A stretch of DNA of 64,000 bases from Halobacillus faecis (GCF_007991335.1 NZ_BJYD01000026.1:124001-188000), one strand, 5' to 3'; positions 33,768 to 42,219 are shown, numbered from the stretch's first letter. The notes: generated by a model not told the origin, from the letters alone. Numbers and translations: made by a program.

Positions 33768-33849
33768 ATATGTATGACCAGGTCACCATTAAAGTCACTA
33801 TAGTAGAAAGTTCAAACTACCATTTAATGGTGTACCAGGTCTTACATAT
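33768..33849. repeat. Paired REP-like element (long imperfect inverted repeat)
   Basis: Two half-sites in opposite orientation (TGTATGACCAGGTCACC at 33771-33787; reverse of TGTAAGACCTGGTACACC at 33829-33846). The dyad extends outward through ATATG/CATAT and inward through ATTAAA/TTTAAT, about 27 bp per arm with few mismatches around a 28-base spacer. It is a BIME-like unit about 30 bases upstream of the hom promoter. Confidence 0.75.
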
Positions 33850-33881
33850 TATGGTTAATTAAATCGTCGGATAATTCGGTC

Positions 33882-33910
33882 TTGTGCTTCAATTTCCTTT
33901 CCGTTACAAT
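33882..33910 (+). promoter_or_regulatory. Candidate sigma-A promoter of hom-thrC-thrB
   Basis: TTGTGC and TACAAT are separated by exactly 17 bases, placing a start near 33917 and a leader of about 46 bases. The -35 box is weak (three of six). Confidence 0.4.
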
Positions 33911-33962
33911 GTCCTTTATACAAAGAATAATGTTTATTTCAAGTAGACAAGGAGTGTGAACG

Positions 33963-35255
33963 ATGAATAAAGCCATTACCGTAGGACTACTAGGACTTGG
34001 AACGGTCGGAAGTGGAGTGATTGAGATCCTCCGCGATCATAAAGAACGCATTGAACATAAGACAGGGTGTGATGTCACGATTAAGTCTGTGCTTGTCAGT
34101 GACATGTCCAAACCCCGCGAGGTTCCGGCTGAGACCCAGTTGACGGATCAGTACCAGGATATTACGAGAGATCCGGAGATTGATGTCATCGTAGAGGTGA
34201 TGGGTGGGATCGATCACACGCTTACTATATTATTAGAAGCCATTGAACACGGAAAACACATCGTGACTGCGAACAAGGATCTTGTCGCCCAGCACGGAGA
34301 GCAGCTTTTCGAGGCCTGCCAGAAGCATAACTGTGACTTGTATTATGAAGCGAGTGTAGCCGGTGGAATTCCGATCATCCGTTCCATTATGGATGGCCTT
34401 TCCTCCGATCGCATTACAAAGATGATGGGGATCGTGAACGGAACGACGAACTATATCATGACGAAGATGGCGCAGGACGGCGTTGATTTTGACAGCGTCT
34501 TAAAGGAAGCTCAGGATCTAGGGTTTGCGGAGGCGGACCCGACGGCTGACGTGGACGGTCTGGATGCGGCGAGGAAGATGACGATTCTATCAATCTTAGG
34601 TTTCTCTATGCCTTACAGTTTAGAAGATGTAGATATCAAAGGAATCCGCGGCATTTCTTCGGATGATATTACCTACGCGGAAGAGCTTGGGTATCGCATC
34701 AAACTGATCGGGATTGCTGAGAATGACCACAATGGAGTTTCTGTTAGTGTCGAGCCGACATTGCTTCCTATTCAACATCCGCTCTCTTCTGTTAATGATG
34801 AATTCAATGCGGTTTATGTATACGGGGATGCCGTTGGCGAAACGATGTTCTACGGACCAGGTGCCGGTAAACTTCCGACAGCCACAGCTGTTGTTGCCGA
34901 CTTGATCGCTGTATTGAAAAACATCCGCCTCGGGACAACAGGTACAGCCTATGTGCAGCCACAGTTTCCTAAGCAGGTGAAAACGAAGAAGGAACAGCTG
35001 ACGAAGAAATATATTCGTCTTCACGTTGACGATAAAGCAGGCATGTTGAACGATTTGACGAACATTTTCGCTCAATATGATCTCTCCTTTGATCAGTTCA
35101 CTCAACGTTCAACCGATCAGGATGGAGAGCGTGAATTGATGATGGTGACCCATCAGGTGAGCGAGGAAGATTTTGAAAAAGCCATTCAGGATATTGAGAC
35201 GCTTGATTCTGTAAGAAGCGTTGACAGCATATTCCGTGTAGAAGGAGGAAACTGA
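33963..35255 (+). CDS. hom: Homoserine dehydrogenase
   Basis: Reduces aspartate-4-semialdehyde to homoserine in threonine/methionine synthesis. The 430-residue form has an NAD(P)-binding domain with [16 protein letters not shown] at residues 8-23, the family signature around [14 protein letters not shown] and [11 protein letters not shown] near 170-200, and a C-terminal ACT domain (about 350-430), which usually confers feedback control by threonine. AAGGAGTGTGAACG precedes the ATG. It is the first gene of hom-thrC-thrB, the order seen in B. subtilis. Confidence 0.96.
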   Translation: MNKAITVGLLGLGTVGSGVIEILRDHKERIEHKTGCDVTIKSVLVSDMSKPREVPAETQLTDQYQDITRDPEIDVIVEVMGGIDHTLTILLEAIEHGKHIVTANKDLVAQHGEQLFEACQKHNCDLYYEASVAGGIPIIRSIMDGLSSDRITKMMGIVNGTTNYIMTKMAQDGVDFDSVLKEAQDLGFAEADPTADVDGLDAARKMTILSILGFSMPYSLEDVDIKGIRGISSDDITYAEELGYRIKLIGIAENDHNGVSVSVEPTLLPIQHPLSSVNDEFNAVYVYGDAVGETMFYGPGAGKLPTATAVVADLIAVLKNIRLGTTGTAYVQPQFPKQVKTKKEQLTKKYIRLHVDDKAGMLNDLTNIFAQYDLSFDQFTQRSTDQDGERELMMVTHQVSEEDFEKAIQDIETLDSVRSVDSIFRVEGGN

Positions 35256-35256
35256 C

Positions 35257-36312
35257 ATGTGGCGTGGATTGATTCATGAGTATGGCGAGTTTTTACCTGT
35301 ATCCGAAAAGACACCAAAGCTGACGTTGCATGAAGGGAATACCCCGCTTCTTCCGATTCCGTCCATCTCTCAGGACCTCGGAATCGAGGGTTATGTAAAA
35401 ATTGAAGGAGCGAACCCGACGGGCTCCTTCAAAGACCGCGGCATGGTTATGGCGATGGCCAAAGCGATTGAGGAAGGTTCAGAGGCTGTCATTTGTGCCT
35501 CTACCGGGAACACTTCCGCTTCAGCGGCTGCATTCGCTGCCCGGGCAGGCCTTCGCTGCATCGTCGTCATTCCTGATGGGAAGATTGCAGAAGGAAAACT
35601 GGCGCAGGCCGTCATGTACGGGGCGGAGATTTTTGCTATCAAAGGAAATTTTGATGACGCTCTTCGTATGGTCCGGAAAATGGCGGAGCATGAGCCGGTC
35701 ACACTCGTGAACTCTGTGAACCCTTACCGCATTGAAGGTCAGAAAACGGCCGCATTCGAAGTCTGTGATGCTCTTGGCTCTGCACCGGATATCTTGAGTA
35801 TCCCCGTCGGTAATGCCGGAAACATTACGGCCTACTGGAAAGGATTCAAGGAATACAACGAGCGCCATGGTTCCGGTCTGCCTCAGATGATGGGCTTTGA
35901 GGCGAGTGGTTCTGCCGCCATCGTCCGCAATCAAATCATCGAGGATCCGGAAACGCTGGCGACAGCGATCCGGATCGGTAACCCGGCAAGCTGGGATAAA
36001 GCGTTGAGCGCACGTGATGAATCGAATGGTCTGATCGACGAAGTAACAGATGAAGAAATCGTTGAAGCGTATCAATATTTAGCAGAAAAAGAAGGTGTGT
36101 TCGCTGAACCGGCGTCCTGTGCTTCCATCGCAGGCATGATCAAAAAAGTGAAGGACGGCACGATTCCACAAGGTTCGAAAATCGTTCATGTGTTGACAGG
36201 AAATGGTTTGAAAGATCCGAATACAGCCATTGATAAGAGTCCGGTCAAGCCGACACGGATTGAGAATGATTACAATATGTTCGCTTCTGCTGTTACAGGT
36301 GTCCAAACATGA
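35257..36312 (+). CDS. thrC: Threonine synthase
   Basis: A PLP enzyme converting O-phosphohomoserine to threonine. It has 351 residues, the short Bacillus type. The PLP lysine lies in [10 protein letters not shown] near residue 57, followed by [19 protein letters not shown]; the phosphate loop [13 protein letters not shown] is near 185. It starts one base after hom ends, with GAAGGAGG inside the end of hom, so translation is coupled. Confidence 0.96.
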   Translation: MWRGLIHEYGEFLPVSEKTPKLTLHEGNTPLLPIPSISQDLGIEGYVKIEGANPTGSFKDRGMVMAMAKAIEEGSEAVICASTGNTSASAAAFAARAGLRCIVVIPDGKIAEGKLAQAVMYGAEIFAIKGNFDDALRMVRKMAEHEPVTLVNSVNPYRIEGQKTAAFEVCDALGSAPDILSIPVGNAGNITAYWKGFKEYNERHGSGLPQMMGFEASGSAAIVRNQIIEDPETLATAIRIGNPASWDKALSARDESNGLIDEVTDEEIVEAYQYLAEKEGVFAEPASCASIAGMIKKVKDGTIPQGSKIVHVLTGNGLKDPNTAIDKSPVKPTRIENDYNMFASAVTGVQT

Positions 36313-37220
36313 GCCGCTTTCAAATCCGAGTGCCTGCGACATCCGCGAACCTCGGCCCGGGATTTGATTCCATCGGCATTGCGTTGTCGAAGTACGTGAC
36401 GCTTGATTGTCAGCCTGCCGATGAGTGGTTTTTTTCAGTACCTGAAGAAGACCAGCCCTATATTCCTTCGGGCAAAAGCAATCTGATTTATAAAACGGCA
36501 TTGTTTACAGCAGAAGCCATGGGGTATGAAGAGCTTCCAGCGACCCATGTAGAGCTTACCAATGATGTGCCGATTGCCCGTGGGCTCGGCAGCTCATCCA
36601 CCGCCGTCGTGGGTGGCATCGAACTCGCTGATCACCTTCTTGGTCTTGGCTTGAGCCGTTATGAGAAATTCAAAATCGCCTGCGAAATCGAGGGACATCC
36701 TGACAATGTCGGTCCCGCGATTTTCGGCGGTATTATGGTATCGAATTACGATGGCGAGCATTTGGACTATGTCCATTTCACAGAAGGAATGGATGATTTG
36801 ACCTGGCTTGCCATTATTCCGGACTATCATTTGGAAACGGAAAAAGCACGTGGATTGCTGCCTTTGGAAATAGACTATAAACAGGCAGTCAATAATAGTG
36901 GCAGCGCCAATGTCCTCGTTGCCGCATTAGCTACGAAAAATTGGCCGCTTGCCGGAAAAATGATGCAGAGCGACCGCTGGCATCAGCCTTACCGGCAGGT
37001 TCTCATCCCCGGCTTTTCTTCTTTTAAGGAGATCCTGGAAAAAGAACAATCGCTCGGCCACTACATCAGTGGAGCCGGACCGACCACTGTCGCCCTTTTT
37101 AATCAATGGGATGACAGTAAACGGCAGCGACTTGACGCTGCTTTGGAAGATTACCAAGTCGAACCGCTTCAAGTAAATTTGAGTGGTGCAGAAACATTCG
37201 TATTAGCTCCTGAAAAATGA
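36309..37220 (+). CDS. thrB: Homoserine kinase
   Basis: A GHMP kinase that phosphorylates homoserine. At 303 residues it shows the GHMP pattern: an N-terminal [15 protein letters not shown] strand, the ATP loop [16 protein letters not shown] near 88, and the C-terminal [11 protein letters not shown]. It overlaps thrC by four bases (ATGA), consistent with coupled translation. It supplies phosphohomoserine to ThrC. Confidence 0.96.
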   Translation: MSRFQIRVPATSANLGPGFDSIGIALSKYVTLDCQPADEWFFSVPEEDQPYIPSGKSNLIYKTALFTAEAMGYEELPATHVELTNDVPIARGLGSSSTAVVGGIELADHLLGLGLSRYEKFKIACEIEGHPDNVGPAIFGGIMVSNYDGEHLDYVHFTEGMDDLTWLAIIPDYHLETEKARGLLPLEIDYKQAVNNSGSANVLVAALATKNWPLAGKMMQSDRWHQPYRQVLIPGFSSFKEILEKEQSLGHYISGAGPTTVALFNQWDDSKRQRLDAALEDYQVEPLQVNLSGAETFVLAPEK

Positions 37221-37222
37221 CG

Positions 37223-37259
37223 AAGAGAACCAGTACATAAAGTGCTGGTTCTCTTTTTT
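37223..37259 (+). terminator. Terminator of the hom-thrC-thrB operon
   Basis: Stem AGAGAACCAG-T-AC / GT-G-CTGGTTCTCT followed by TTTTTT, directly after the thrB stop codon. Confidence 0.88.
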
Positions 37260-37308
37260 CATCAACGAGGGATTCCTCTTTTGATATTTTATTGGGTGAA
37301 GGTGCGTT

Positions 37309-37797
37309 TTATCCTTTTTTTCTCCTAACAAAGAAGAGAAAAATCAACACAACCCCTACCAAACCTCCTACACTGTCTAAGACGACATCTCCTGCATAGG
37401 GCGTGCGGTTTGGAGTGAGCGACTGGTGAAACTCGTCAAAACAAGCATACAGAACAGTAATGACGTACGACGTGATCAGCTTCCCTTTTAACCCCCAACC
37501 CGTGTTGTGATGGAGAGCGAGAAATGTCGTGACCATAAGGAGGAAGAACACAGTGAGGTGTGCCGCTTTCCGAATGAGAAACTCAAGCATGCCGTCAACG
37601 CCACGGTTCGCTACATTGATCGTCTCCCCGTAGTACGTGAATTCGATTGGAGATAACACCGGTTTCAGCAGGTCTAAATTCAAATAAAAGTTCATAGTTG
37701 GACGAAGGTCCTGTTGTTCATAAGGTTGTGAAGAAAAGTAAAAAATTAACCCCATTACGCCCAGGGGTAATAAACCATAAATATATCTTTTATACAA
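37309..37797 (-). CDS. VanZ-like membrane protein
   Basis: A 162-residue protein with four or five membrane segments and the VanZ family pattern: an early FYFSSQP motif, RKAAHLTVFFLL near residue 75 and FDEFHQSLTPNRTPYAGDVVLDSVGG near 115-140. VanZ-like proteins are widespread in Firmicutes; one member gives low-level teicoplanin resistance, but the biochemical role is unknown. The start codon is TTG with only a weak GGAAAG upstream, so the exact start is uncertain. Confidence 0.8.
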   Translation of the reverse strand: MYKRYIYGLLPLGVMGLIFYFSSQPYEQQDLRPTMNFYLNLDLLKPVLSPIEFTYYGETINVANRGVDGMLEFLIRKAAHLTVFFLLMVTTFLALHHNTGWGLKGKLITSYVITVLYACFDEFHQSLTPNRTPYAGDVVLDSVGGLVGVVLIFLFFVRRKKG

Positions 37798-37947
37798 AAC
37801 AAGTCACACTTTCCTATTATCTATACCAAATAGTTTACAACAACTGTAATTAAATTTAAAAGATTTAAAGAATTACTAACTACGACTATTATTATGGGTG
37901 AAACTTGTATACAATGTTACTAGAAAATGAAAAAAGGGGGATTCGAA

Positions 37948-38328
37948 ATGGCGAAGAAGAGCAAACAATACGACTATGACCTCAGCGAAGTCAAGCGTCT
38001 GATCGGAGAGACAGATAAAAACTACCGAGAGATCGCTGCTGAGACAGGATGTCCGTACGCGAGCGTTGTCTATCACGGTCGCAAGATTCGCGGACGTGTC
38101 AATCGTATGCGTCAGGAAGATATGATAGAAGAACAACCACAATCGTTTTTACCGGTTAAAGAGGATCAACCTACATCAGAGGAAGCGACGATGTTGTCTG
38201 GCGGGACGACGTTGAGCATTTCCAGAAATGACGTTCAAATCCAGGATGCCGAGCAAGAAGCTGCTAAAATGATTAAAGCTGCACGCGCTCTTGGATTGAG
38301 TAAAATAAACATAACTATTAACAAGTAA
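37948..38328 (+). CDS. Small helix-turn-helix protein
   Basis: A 126-residue protein with a basic N-terminus and an HTH-like segment at about 9-50: YDLSEVKRLIGETDKNYREI, then AAETGCPYASVVYHGRKIRG, a pattern like the DNA-binding domains of resolvases or phage regulators. The middle is acidic and low complexity, and the C-terminal 35 residues form a helix-strand unit (EAAKMIKAARALGLSKINITIN). The ATG at 37948 is supported by AAAAAAGGGGG; the seven upstream codons encode that site. It begins a patch of small genes that includes two sigma-like proteins, so a role in transcription is likely. Confidence 0.62.
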   Translation: MAKKSKQYDYDLSEVKRLIGETDKNYREIAAETGCPYASVVYHGRKIRGRVNRMRQEDMIEEQPQSFLPVKEDQPTSEEATMLSGGTTLSISRNDVQIQDAEQEAAKMIKAARALGLSKINITINK

Positions 38329-38360
38329 GCGAACAGTCTCGGGGGCCTCTCCGGGGCTTT

Positions 38361-38855
38361 TTACATGTTCGTTCCTAAATCCTTCAGTTTTTTCCTTGCG
38401 TGTCTGCCCCAGTTCTTCACGGCATCCTGCGTTACTTTTTCCAAACGAGCAATCTGTGCAATGGACCGGTCCATAATAATAGAATGATAGACCCACTTCC
38501 ACTGGTTGGGAGTGAGGCTTGCCTTCACTTGGTTCCAAAGGTGTTCATCTGTAATCTCATCCTCCCACTTGTCCCACCCTTCCTGCACCATCCGCTCAGC
38601 AATCCCTTCCTCCTGCTCATAGGTTCTTGAATCTTTGCGAATCTTATCAATCAAGGCGTTGCGGACTTTCCAGTGCATGTAAGACTTCAATGTTCCCGCC
38701 TCAGGGTCATATGTACGGTAGGCGTTCCACAAGGCGAAAAGACCTTCCGCATAGAAATCTCCGTTTCTATCTCTGATATTCAGCTTATGAATGTGATAGT
38801 GGATCAAGTCTTCACTTTCTGCTACTACTCTTTCAAACCTTTCATCAGTGATCAT
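38361..38855 (-). CDS. Small sigma-70-like protein
   Basis: A 164-residue protein organised like a reduced sigma factor. The region-2-like part is residues 15-80 (DLIHYHIHKLNIRDRNGDFY, FALWNAYRTYDPEAGTLKSY and MHWKVRNALIDKIRKDSR). The region-4-like HTH is at 110-160 (SLTPNQWKWVYHSIIMDRSI and AQIARLEKVTQDAVKNWGRHARKKL). Such short forms occur as Xpf-like phage sigma factors or as sigma-O/RsoA-like split factors. The ribosome site GGGAGGGTG is strong. A second protein of the same type is transcribed away from it at 39019-39495. Confidence 0.75.
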   Translation of the reverse strand: MITDERFERVVAESEDLIHYHIHKLNIRDRNGDFYAEGLFALWNAYRTYDPEAGTLKSYMHWKVRNALIDKIRKDSRTYEQEEGIAERMVQEGWDKWEDEITDEHLWNQVKASLTPNQWKWVYHSIIMDRSIAQIARLEKVTQDAVKNWGRHARKKLKDLGTNM

Positions 38856-39018
38856 GAGACACCCTCCCTAAATGATCTTTCATACTATAATCGATAGAAA
38901 ATGGGATTTTGGTGTCATGTTTTTGCAAATTTTTCAATTTTATCTAGGCAAAAATTGATTTTTTGCTTCCTATCTGTTGGGAAATACAGGATAATAGCTA
39001 TATAGAAAGGAGAGTGTC

Positions 39019-39495
39019 ATGAAAGATCCTATTCTCGATTTCCACGCTTATCAACGTCTCATCCATTCCCACCTCCGTCGTTGGAACCTCCCTGAGCCTT
39101 ATGAGGACTGCCTGCAGGAGAGCTATCTCATTTACTCCCGCTGTGTAGAAAGGTATGACCCCGAACGAAGTAAGTTTTCCACGTTTTTCATTCAATCTTT
39201 GTACAGACACTTTCAAACGATGAACCGGAAAAATCACCGGGGCAGGGAAGCTGTTCGTTTTTTCTCCATACACCTACACCCTCTTGAAAAAGATCCTCTG
39301 CAGGAACCTCTTCTGCTTTTTGATCTCCACCATTACTCTTCACTCACCCTTATGGAACAGGTCATTTTTGAACAAAGCTATGCGGGTTACACAGTGAACC
39401 AAATCGCTCAATTGACCGGAGTCAGTCCTTCCACCATTAAAAGAGCACGGAAACAGATGAAAAGGAAAGTGTCCAGCTGTTTATCAGTGGAATAA
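39019..39495 (+). CDS. Second small sigma-70-like protein
   Basis: A 158-residue protein with the same layout as its divergent neighbour. The region-2-like part holds YEDCLQESYLIYSRCVERYD, then PERSKFSTFFIQSLYRHFQT. The C-terminal region-4-like HTH holds SLTLMEQVIFEQSYAGYTVN, then QIAQLTGVSPSTIKRARKQM. Identity to the neighbour is low, so they are distant relatives, not a recent duplication. AGAAAGGAGAG precedes the ATG. It may head a short operon with the next two genes. The regulon is unknown. Confidence 0.72.
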   Translation: MKDPILDFHAYQRLIHSHLRRWNLPEPYEDCLQESYLIYSRCVERYDPERSKFSTFFIQSLYRHFQTMNRKNHRGREAVRFFSIHLHPLEKDPLQEPLLLFDLHHYSSLTLMEQVIFEQSYAGYTVNQIAQLTGVSPSTIKRARKQMKRKVSSCLSVE

Positions 39496-39538
39496 ATAGG
39501 GAAAGTACTATTATCCTAATAAAAACGGAGGAATCTCT

Positions 39539-39823
39539 TTGGAACAAACGTCCCGATCCTTGTTCCCTCTTGCGAATATTTGGCTCGATGATGCACCAAC
39601 AACCTTTACCCATGCATTCCTTGAGCGTCTGGCTTACGAATGGATGGTTGAAATCGTCAACCCTTTCCCTCTGCCACTGTTAGAAGATCGAGAACTTGTA
39701 CTCGATATCTCCATCGAACAAACCGACGGCACACTATTTGCCCATCTCCCCATTCAGTCCTACAGCATCGAAGCCGGCAATGAATTCACCGTCTATCGGT
39801 TTCACATGTACCCACCGGAGTGA
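39539..39823 (+). CDS. Small hypothetical protein with TTG start
   Basis: A 94-residue soluble acidic protein without recognised family. It has a predicted alternation of strands near LELVLDISIEQTDGTLFAHL-type sequence. The start is TTG at 39539: GGAGG lies eight bases upstream and no in-frame ATG follows until well inside the protein. It follows the sigma-like gene by 43 bases and is probably cotranscribed with it. Confidence 0.55.
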   Translation: MEQTSRSLFPLANIWLDDAPTTFTHAFLERLAYEWMVEIVNPFPLPLLEDRELVLDISIEQTDGTLFAHLPIQSYSIEAGNEFTVYRFHMYPPE

Positions 39824-39891
39824 CCGTGATTTTCCTCCACGTTCCATAGAATGTTATAATGGATGTGACGTTCTATGGAAAGGAAGAGACG

Positions 39892-40056
39892 ATGCTTTAT
39901 CTCGGTTTTGCCGGATTTTTTCTCATTTATTTAATTCTGGGATGGTTCACGGACGTCGTTGAAATGTCAACGTTAAGCGCCATCTTCAGTGTTGCGTTTC
40001 TATGTCTGAATCTTTATATGTTCTGGAAAGATAAGAAAAAACAAAGCTCCACATAA
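39892..40056 (+). CDS. Small two-helix membrane protein
   Basis: A 54-residue protein with two hydrophobic segments (YLGFAGFFLIYLILGWF and LSAIFSVAFLCLNLYMFW) and a lysine-rich tail, so the C-terminus is likely cytoplasmic. AAAGGAAGAGACG precedes the ATG at 39892, favouring it over the ATG at 39859. A terminator follows at once. Function unknown. Confidence 0.6.
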   Translation: MLYLGFAGFFLIYLILGWFTDVVEMSTLSAIFSVAFLCLNLYMFWKDKKKQSST

Positions 40057-40088
40057 AAAAGATCCGTCTAAAAGACGGATCTTTTTTT
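40055..40088 (+). terminator. Terminator after the small membrane protein gene
   Basis: Stem AAAGATCCGTCT / AGACGGATCTTT with a short loop and a T-run, overlapping the stop codon. Confidence 0.88.
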
Positions 40089-40120
40089 GTTGAGATACTG
40101 TAGCATTGGTTTTTACTGGG

Positions 40121-40190
40121 AATATTTGTATGACCTGGTACACCATAAATTGCAAGACCTGGTACGACAATAGGTACGACAATATTTGGA
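40121..40190 (+). repeat. REP-like cluster upstream of the RAYT gene
   Basis: Two half-sites in the same orientation (TGTATGACCTGGTACACC at 40127-40144 and TGCAAGACCTGGTACGAC at 40151-40168). The end of the second runs into an exact 12-base tandem duplication, GGTACGACAATA, at 40161-40172 and 40173-40184. The motif AATATTTG flanks the cluster on both sides. Confidence 0.75.
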
Positions 40191-40264
40191 AATAGTGCAG
40201 GAATTTGAGTGGTTTTGTCGAATAAAGGATAGGTGTGATATTTGAATAAGGAAGGATTGAGGTT

Positions 40265-40825
40265 ATGCGTAAACGTCCATGGTTTCCTAAGGCCTGGTAC
40301 CATATTACGGCTAGAGGAAACCGAAAAACAGATATCTTTTATGATGAGAAAGACAGGTATAAGTATTTAACCCTGTTGCAAGAAGCAAAGCTTTCCCACC
40401 CGTTTCATCTCCACTCTTTCTGCCTCATGTCCAACCACGTTCATCTCCTTATTGAAACCATTGAACTCCCACCAGGCACTTTTATGAAAGATCTCCACTC
40501 CCAATATGCCATGTACTTTAATAAAAAGTATGGCTATGTTGGTCATCTTTTCGAAGGACCCTATAAAGCGAAACTAGAGAATGATGTGAACGCTGTGCTT
40601 CAAGTCAGCCGCTATATCCATCTAAACCCATGCCGGGCACTCCTCACCTTACAGCCTGAAGAATATAAGTGGAGCAGTTACGCCCACTATTTATCCCCTT
40701 CTCCTTATTACTCCGAGTTCGTTACCACCTCAACGATCCTCTCTTACTTCAAAGATGTAAAACAGTACGAGTTCTTCGTCCAACTGGCAAATAAAGTAAG
40801 ACCTGGTCACCCAAATCATGGGTGA
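40265..40825 (+). CDS. REP-associated tyrosine transposase (IS200-like Y1 family)
   Basis: A 186-residue HUH-type single-strand endonuclease. The N-terminal family signature WYHITARGNRKTDIFYDEKD is followed by the metal-binding HUH motif in LMSNHVHLLIET. The nucleophile Tyr is expected in VSRYIHLNPCRAL near residues 120-132. RAYTs are domesticated relatives of IS200/IS605 transposases that spread short palindromic REP sequences instead of their own gene. Here half-sites flank the gene on both sides (40127-40168 and 40796-40836) and 8 further half-sites occur in the window. The last codons and the stop lie inside the downstream palindrome. AAGGAAGG and GAGG precede the ATG. Confidence 0.9.
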   Translation: MRKRPWFPKAWYHITARGNRKTDIFYDEKDRYKYLTLLQEAKLSHPFHLHSFCLMSNHVHLLIETIELPPGTFMKDLHSQYAMYFNKKYGYVGHLFEGPYKAKLENDVNAVLQVSRYIHLNPCRALLTLQPEEYKWSSYAHYLSPSPYYSEFVTTSTILSYFKDVKQYEFFVQLANKVRPGHPNHG

Positions 40826-40836
40826 CCAGGTCTTAC
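40796..40836. repeat. REP-like palindrome at the end of the RAYT gene
   Basis: A perfect inverted repeat: arms GTAAGACCTGGTCACCC and its complement, 17 bp each, around AAATCAT. The stop codon of the transposase (TGA, 40823-40825) is in the second arm. As it lies between convergent genes it may also stop transcription, although no T-run follows. Confidence 0.85.
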
Positions 40837-40848
40837 ACAAAATCCCAA

Positions 40849-41112
40849 TTAAGGCTGGAGGAAGGTTTCTACTTCTTTGAGGGCTTGGGCGGCGTCTGGG
40901 CCGATGCAGGTGACTTCGATTTCGTCGCCTTCTTGTAGTCTCAAGTTGATCAGTCCCAGGAAGCTTTTCAAGTTAGCTTCGTGCACGCTTCCCTGGACAA
41001 CTTTCTTCAATATAATTTCTGAATCATAACTCTGGATAATCTGGGACAGCTCCATAATTGTTTGGGTTTCTTTCATGTGGACTTTCACATCTTTAGATAC
41101 TTTTTCGCTCAT
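40849..41112 (-). CDS. HPr-like protein without the catalytic histidine
   Basis: An 87-residue protein with the HPr fold. The regulatory serine region is kept (HEANLKSFLGLINL, aligning with VNLKSIMGVMSL of HPr) and the C-terminus matches (PDAAQALKEVETFLQP). The active-site motif GIHARPA is replaced by a sequence around KETQTIM, so there is no His-15 for phosphotransfer. This resembles Crh, which also lacks that His but is phosphorylated on Ser-46 and works with CcpA. It may therefore be a regulatory HPr paralogue. It follows the AEC carrier gene by 15 bases. GGGAGG precedes the ATG. Confidence 0.72.
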   Translation of the reverse strand: MSEKVSKDVKVHMKETQTIMELSQIIQSYDSEIILKKVVQGSVHEANLKSFLGLINLRLQEGDEIEVTCIGPDAAQALKEVETFLQP

Positions 41113-41127
41113 TACTTTATTCCTCCC

Positions 41128-42024
41128 TTATATGAATAGGTTCAATAGTATAGGAATGGTGACGATACTGAATAACGTCGTCACTAAGGTGATGCTTGAA
41201 ACAAGGTCCGGCTTCGAATTGAACTGGACGGCATAAATCGTTGTCGTTGCCGCTGATGGCATCGCAGCGGAAACAATCAGCACGGCCGCCATCATGTCAC
41301 TCATCGGCAATACTAATGTGAGAACGAAAGCAATCAGCGGTGAGCCGATCAAACGAAGCGTCGTTGCATAGGAGACTTTCGGCCATTCCAGGTTTCTCAA
41401 AGGAATCCCTGCGAGCTGCATGCCCAGTACGACCATCACCATCGGAACTGTTGCAGCTGCAAGCAGGTCGATGCTGTTCATCAGATTCTCAGGCACGGGT
41501 ACTCCTCCAAGGTTCATCGGAAGTGCCACAAGTACTGCGTACGTCGGTGGCATTTTCAAAACAGAAAGCAGCGCCATTTTCAGGCCGGAGGTACCTTTAG
41601 CTGCATAATAAACCCCGAAAAAGTTCATGATGATCGCTTGAAGGACCATAAAGGAAACGGAGTACACAAATCCTTCTTCACCGAAAGCAAACAGAATGAT
41701 CGGCACACCGTAGTTCCCGGAATTCATGAACGCCGTCGATAAAATCAACCCGCTCTCCATGCTCTGGTCGTAGTTCTTCACCTTACTGACAATCTTGTTG
41801 ATTCCAAGAATGCTGAAAAGCAGCAGTCCCGAGAAGACGAGCATCATCAAATATTCTCCATTCAAATCCGCTTCGTAAAAGGTTTGGAAAACCAAGCAAG
41901 GGAGCATCACATACAGAGCGATCGTCGATACAGATTTCACATCTAATTTAGCGATTTTTTGGATCGTATAGCCAGCTCCAAAAATGAGAATGACCGGCAA
42001 TACAACTTGGATGAACACACTCAT
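41128..42024 (-). CDS. AEC family transporter
   Basis: A 298-residue membrane protein with about 9-10 helices of the auxin efflux carrier/malate permease (MleP-like) family: PVILIFGAGYTIQKIA at the N-terminus, STAFMNSGNYGVPIILFAFG near 95 and VLGMQLAG near 200. Members move organic anions such as malate. Its substrate is unknown. The ATG at 42024 has no strong ribosome site, so the start is provisional. It is probably cotranscribed with the HPr-like gene. Confidence 0.82.
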   Translation of the reverse strand: MSVFIQVVLPVILIFGAGYTIQKIAKLDVKSVSTIALYVMLPCLVFQTFYEADLNGEYLMMLVFSGLLLFSILGINKIVSKVKNYDQSMESGLILSTAFMNSGNYGVPIILFAFGEEGFVYSVSFMVLQAIIMNFFGVYYAAKGTSGLKMALLSVLKMPPTYAVLVALPMNLGGVPVPENLMNSIDLLAAATVPMVMVVLGMQLAGIPLRNLEWPKVSYATTLRLIGSPLIAFVLTLVLPMSDMMAAVLIVSAAMPSAATTTIYAVQFNSKPDLVSSITLVTTLFSIVTIPILLNLFI

Positions 42025-42219
42025 AACAAAATTACCGTTCGGCTGCGTGCCGCCATCAAAGAGACAGCACCCGCACCGCCTTTCCTTTTAAACTGAGGGG
42101 GGCATTTTCTGTAAGCTTGAGCCTTCCCCGTAAAAAATAATGGCGGATGAGAAGGCGATTCATTTGTCTTTCTCCCCAACTCGCCAAAATCGCTCCTTCC
42201 AAACAACTACTCTAAAACC

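Larger units (their letters stand above)
33512..33962. other. Divergent intergenic region upstream of hom
   Basis: About 450 bases, AT-rich. It contains a paired REP-like element (33768-33849) and a candidate promoter for hom at 33882-33910. No T-box or other riboswitch consensus was found. Confidence 0.5.

Noticed and set aside
33850-33962. Possible T-box or other riboswitch before hom
   Set aside because: No T-box consensus, specifier stem or antiterminator; the leader after the candidate promoter is only about 46 bases.
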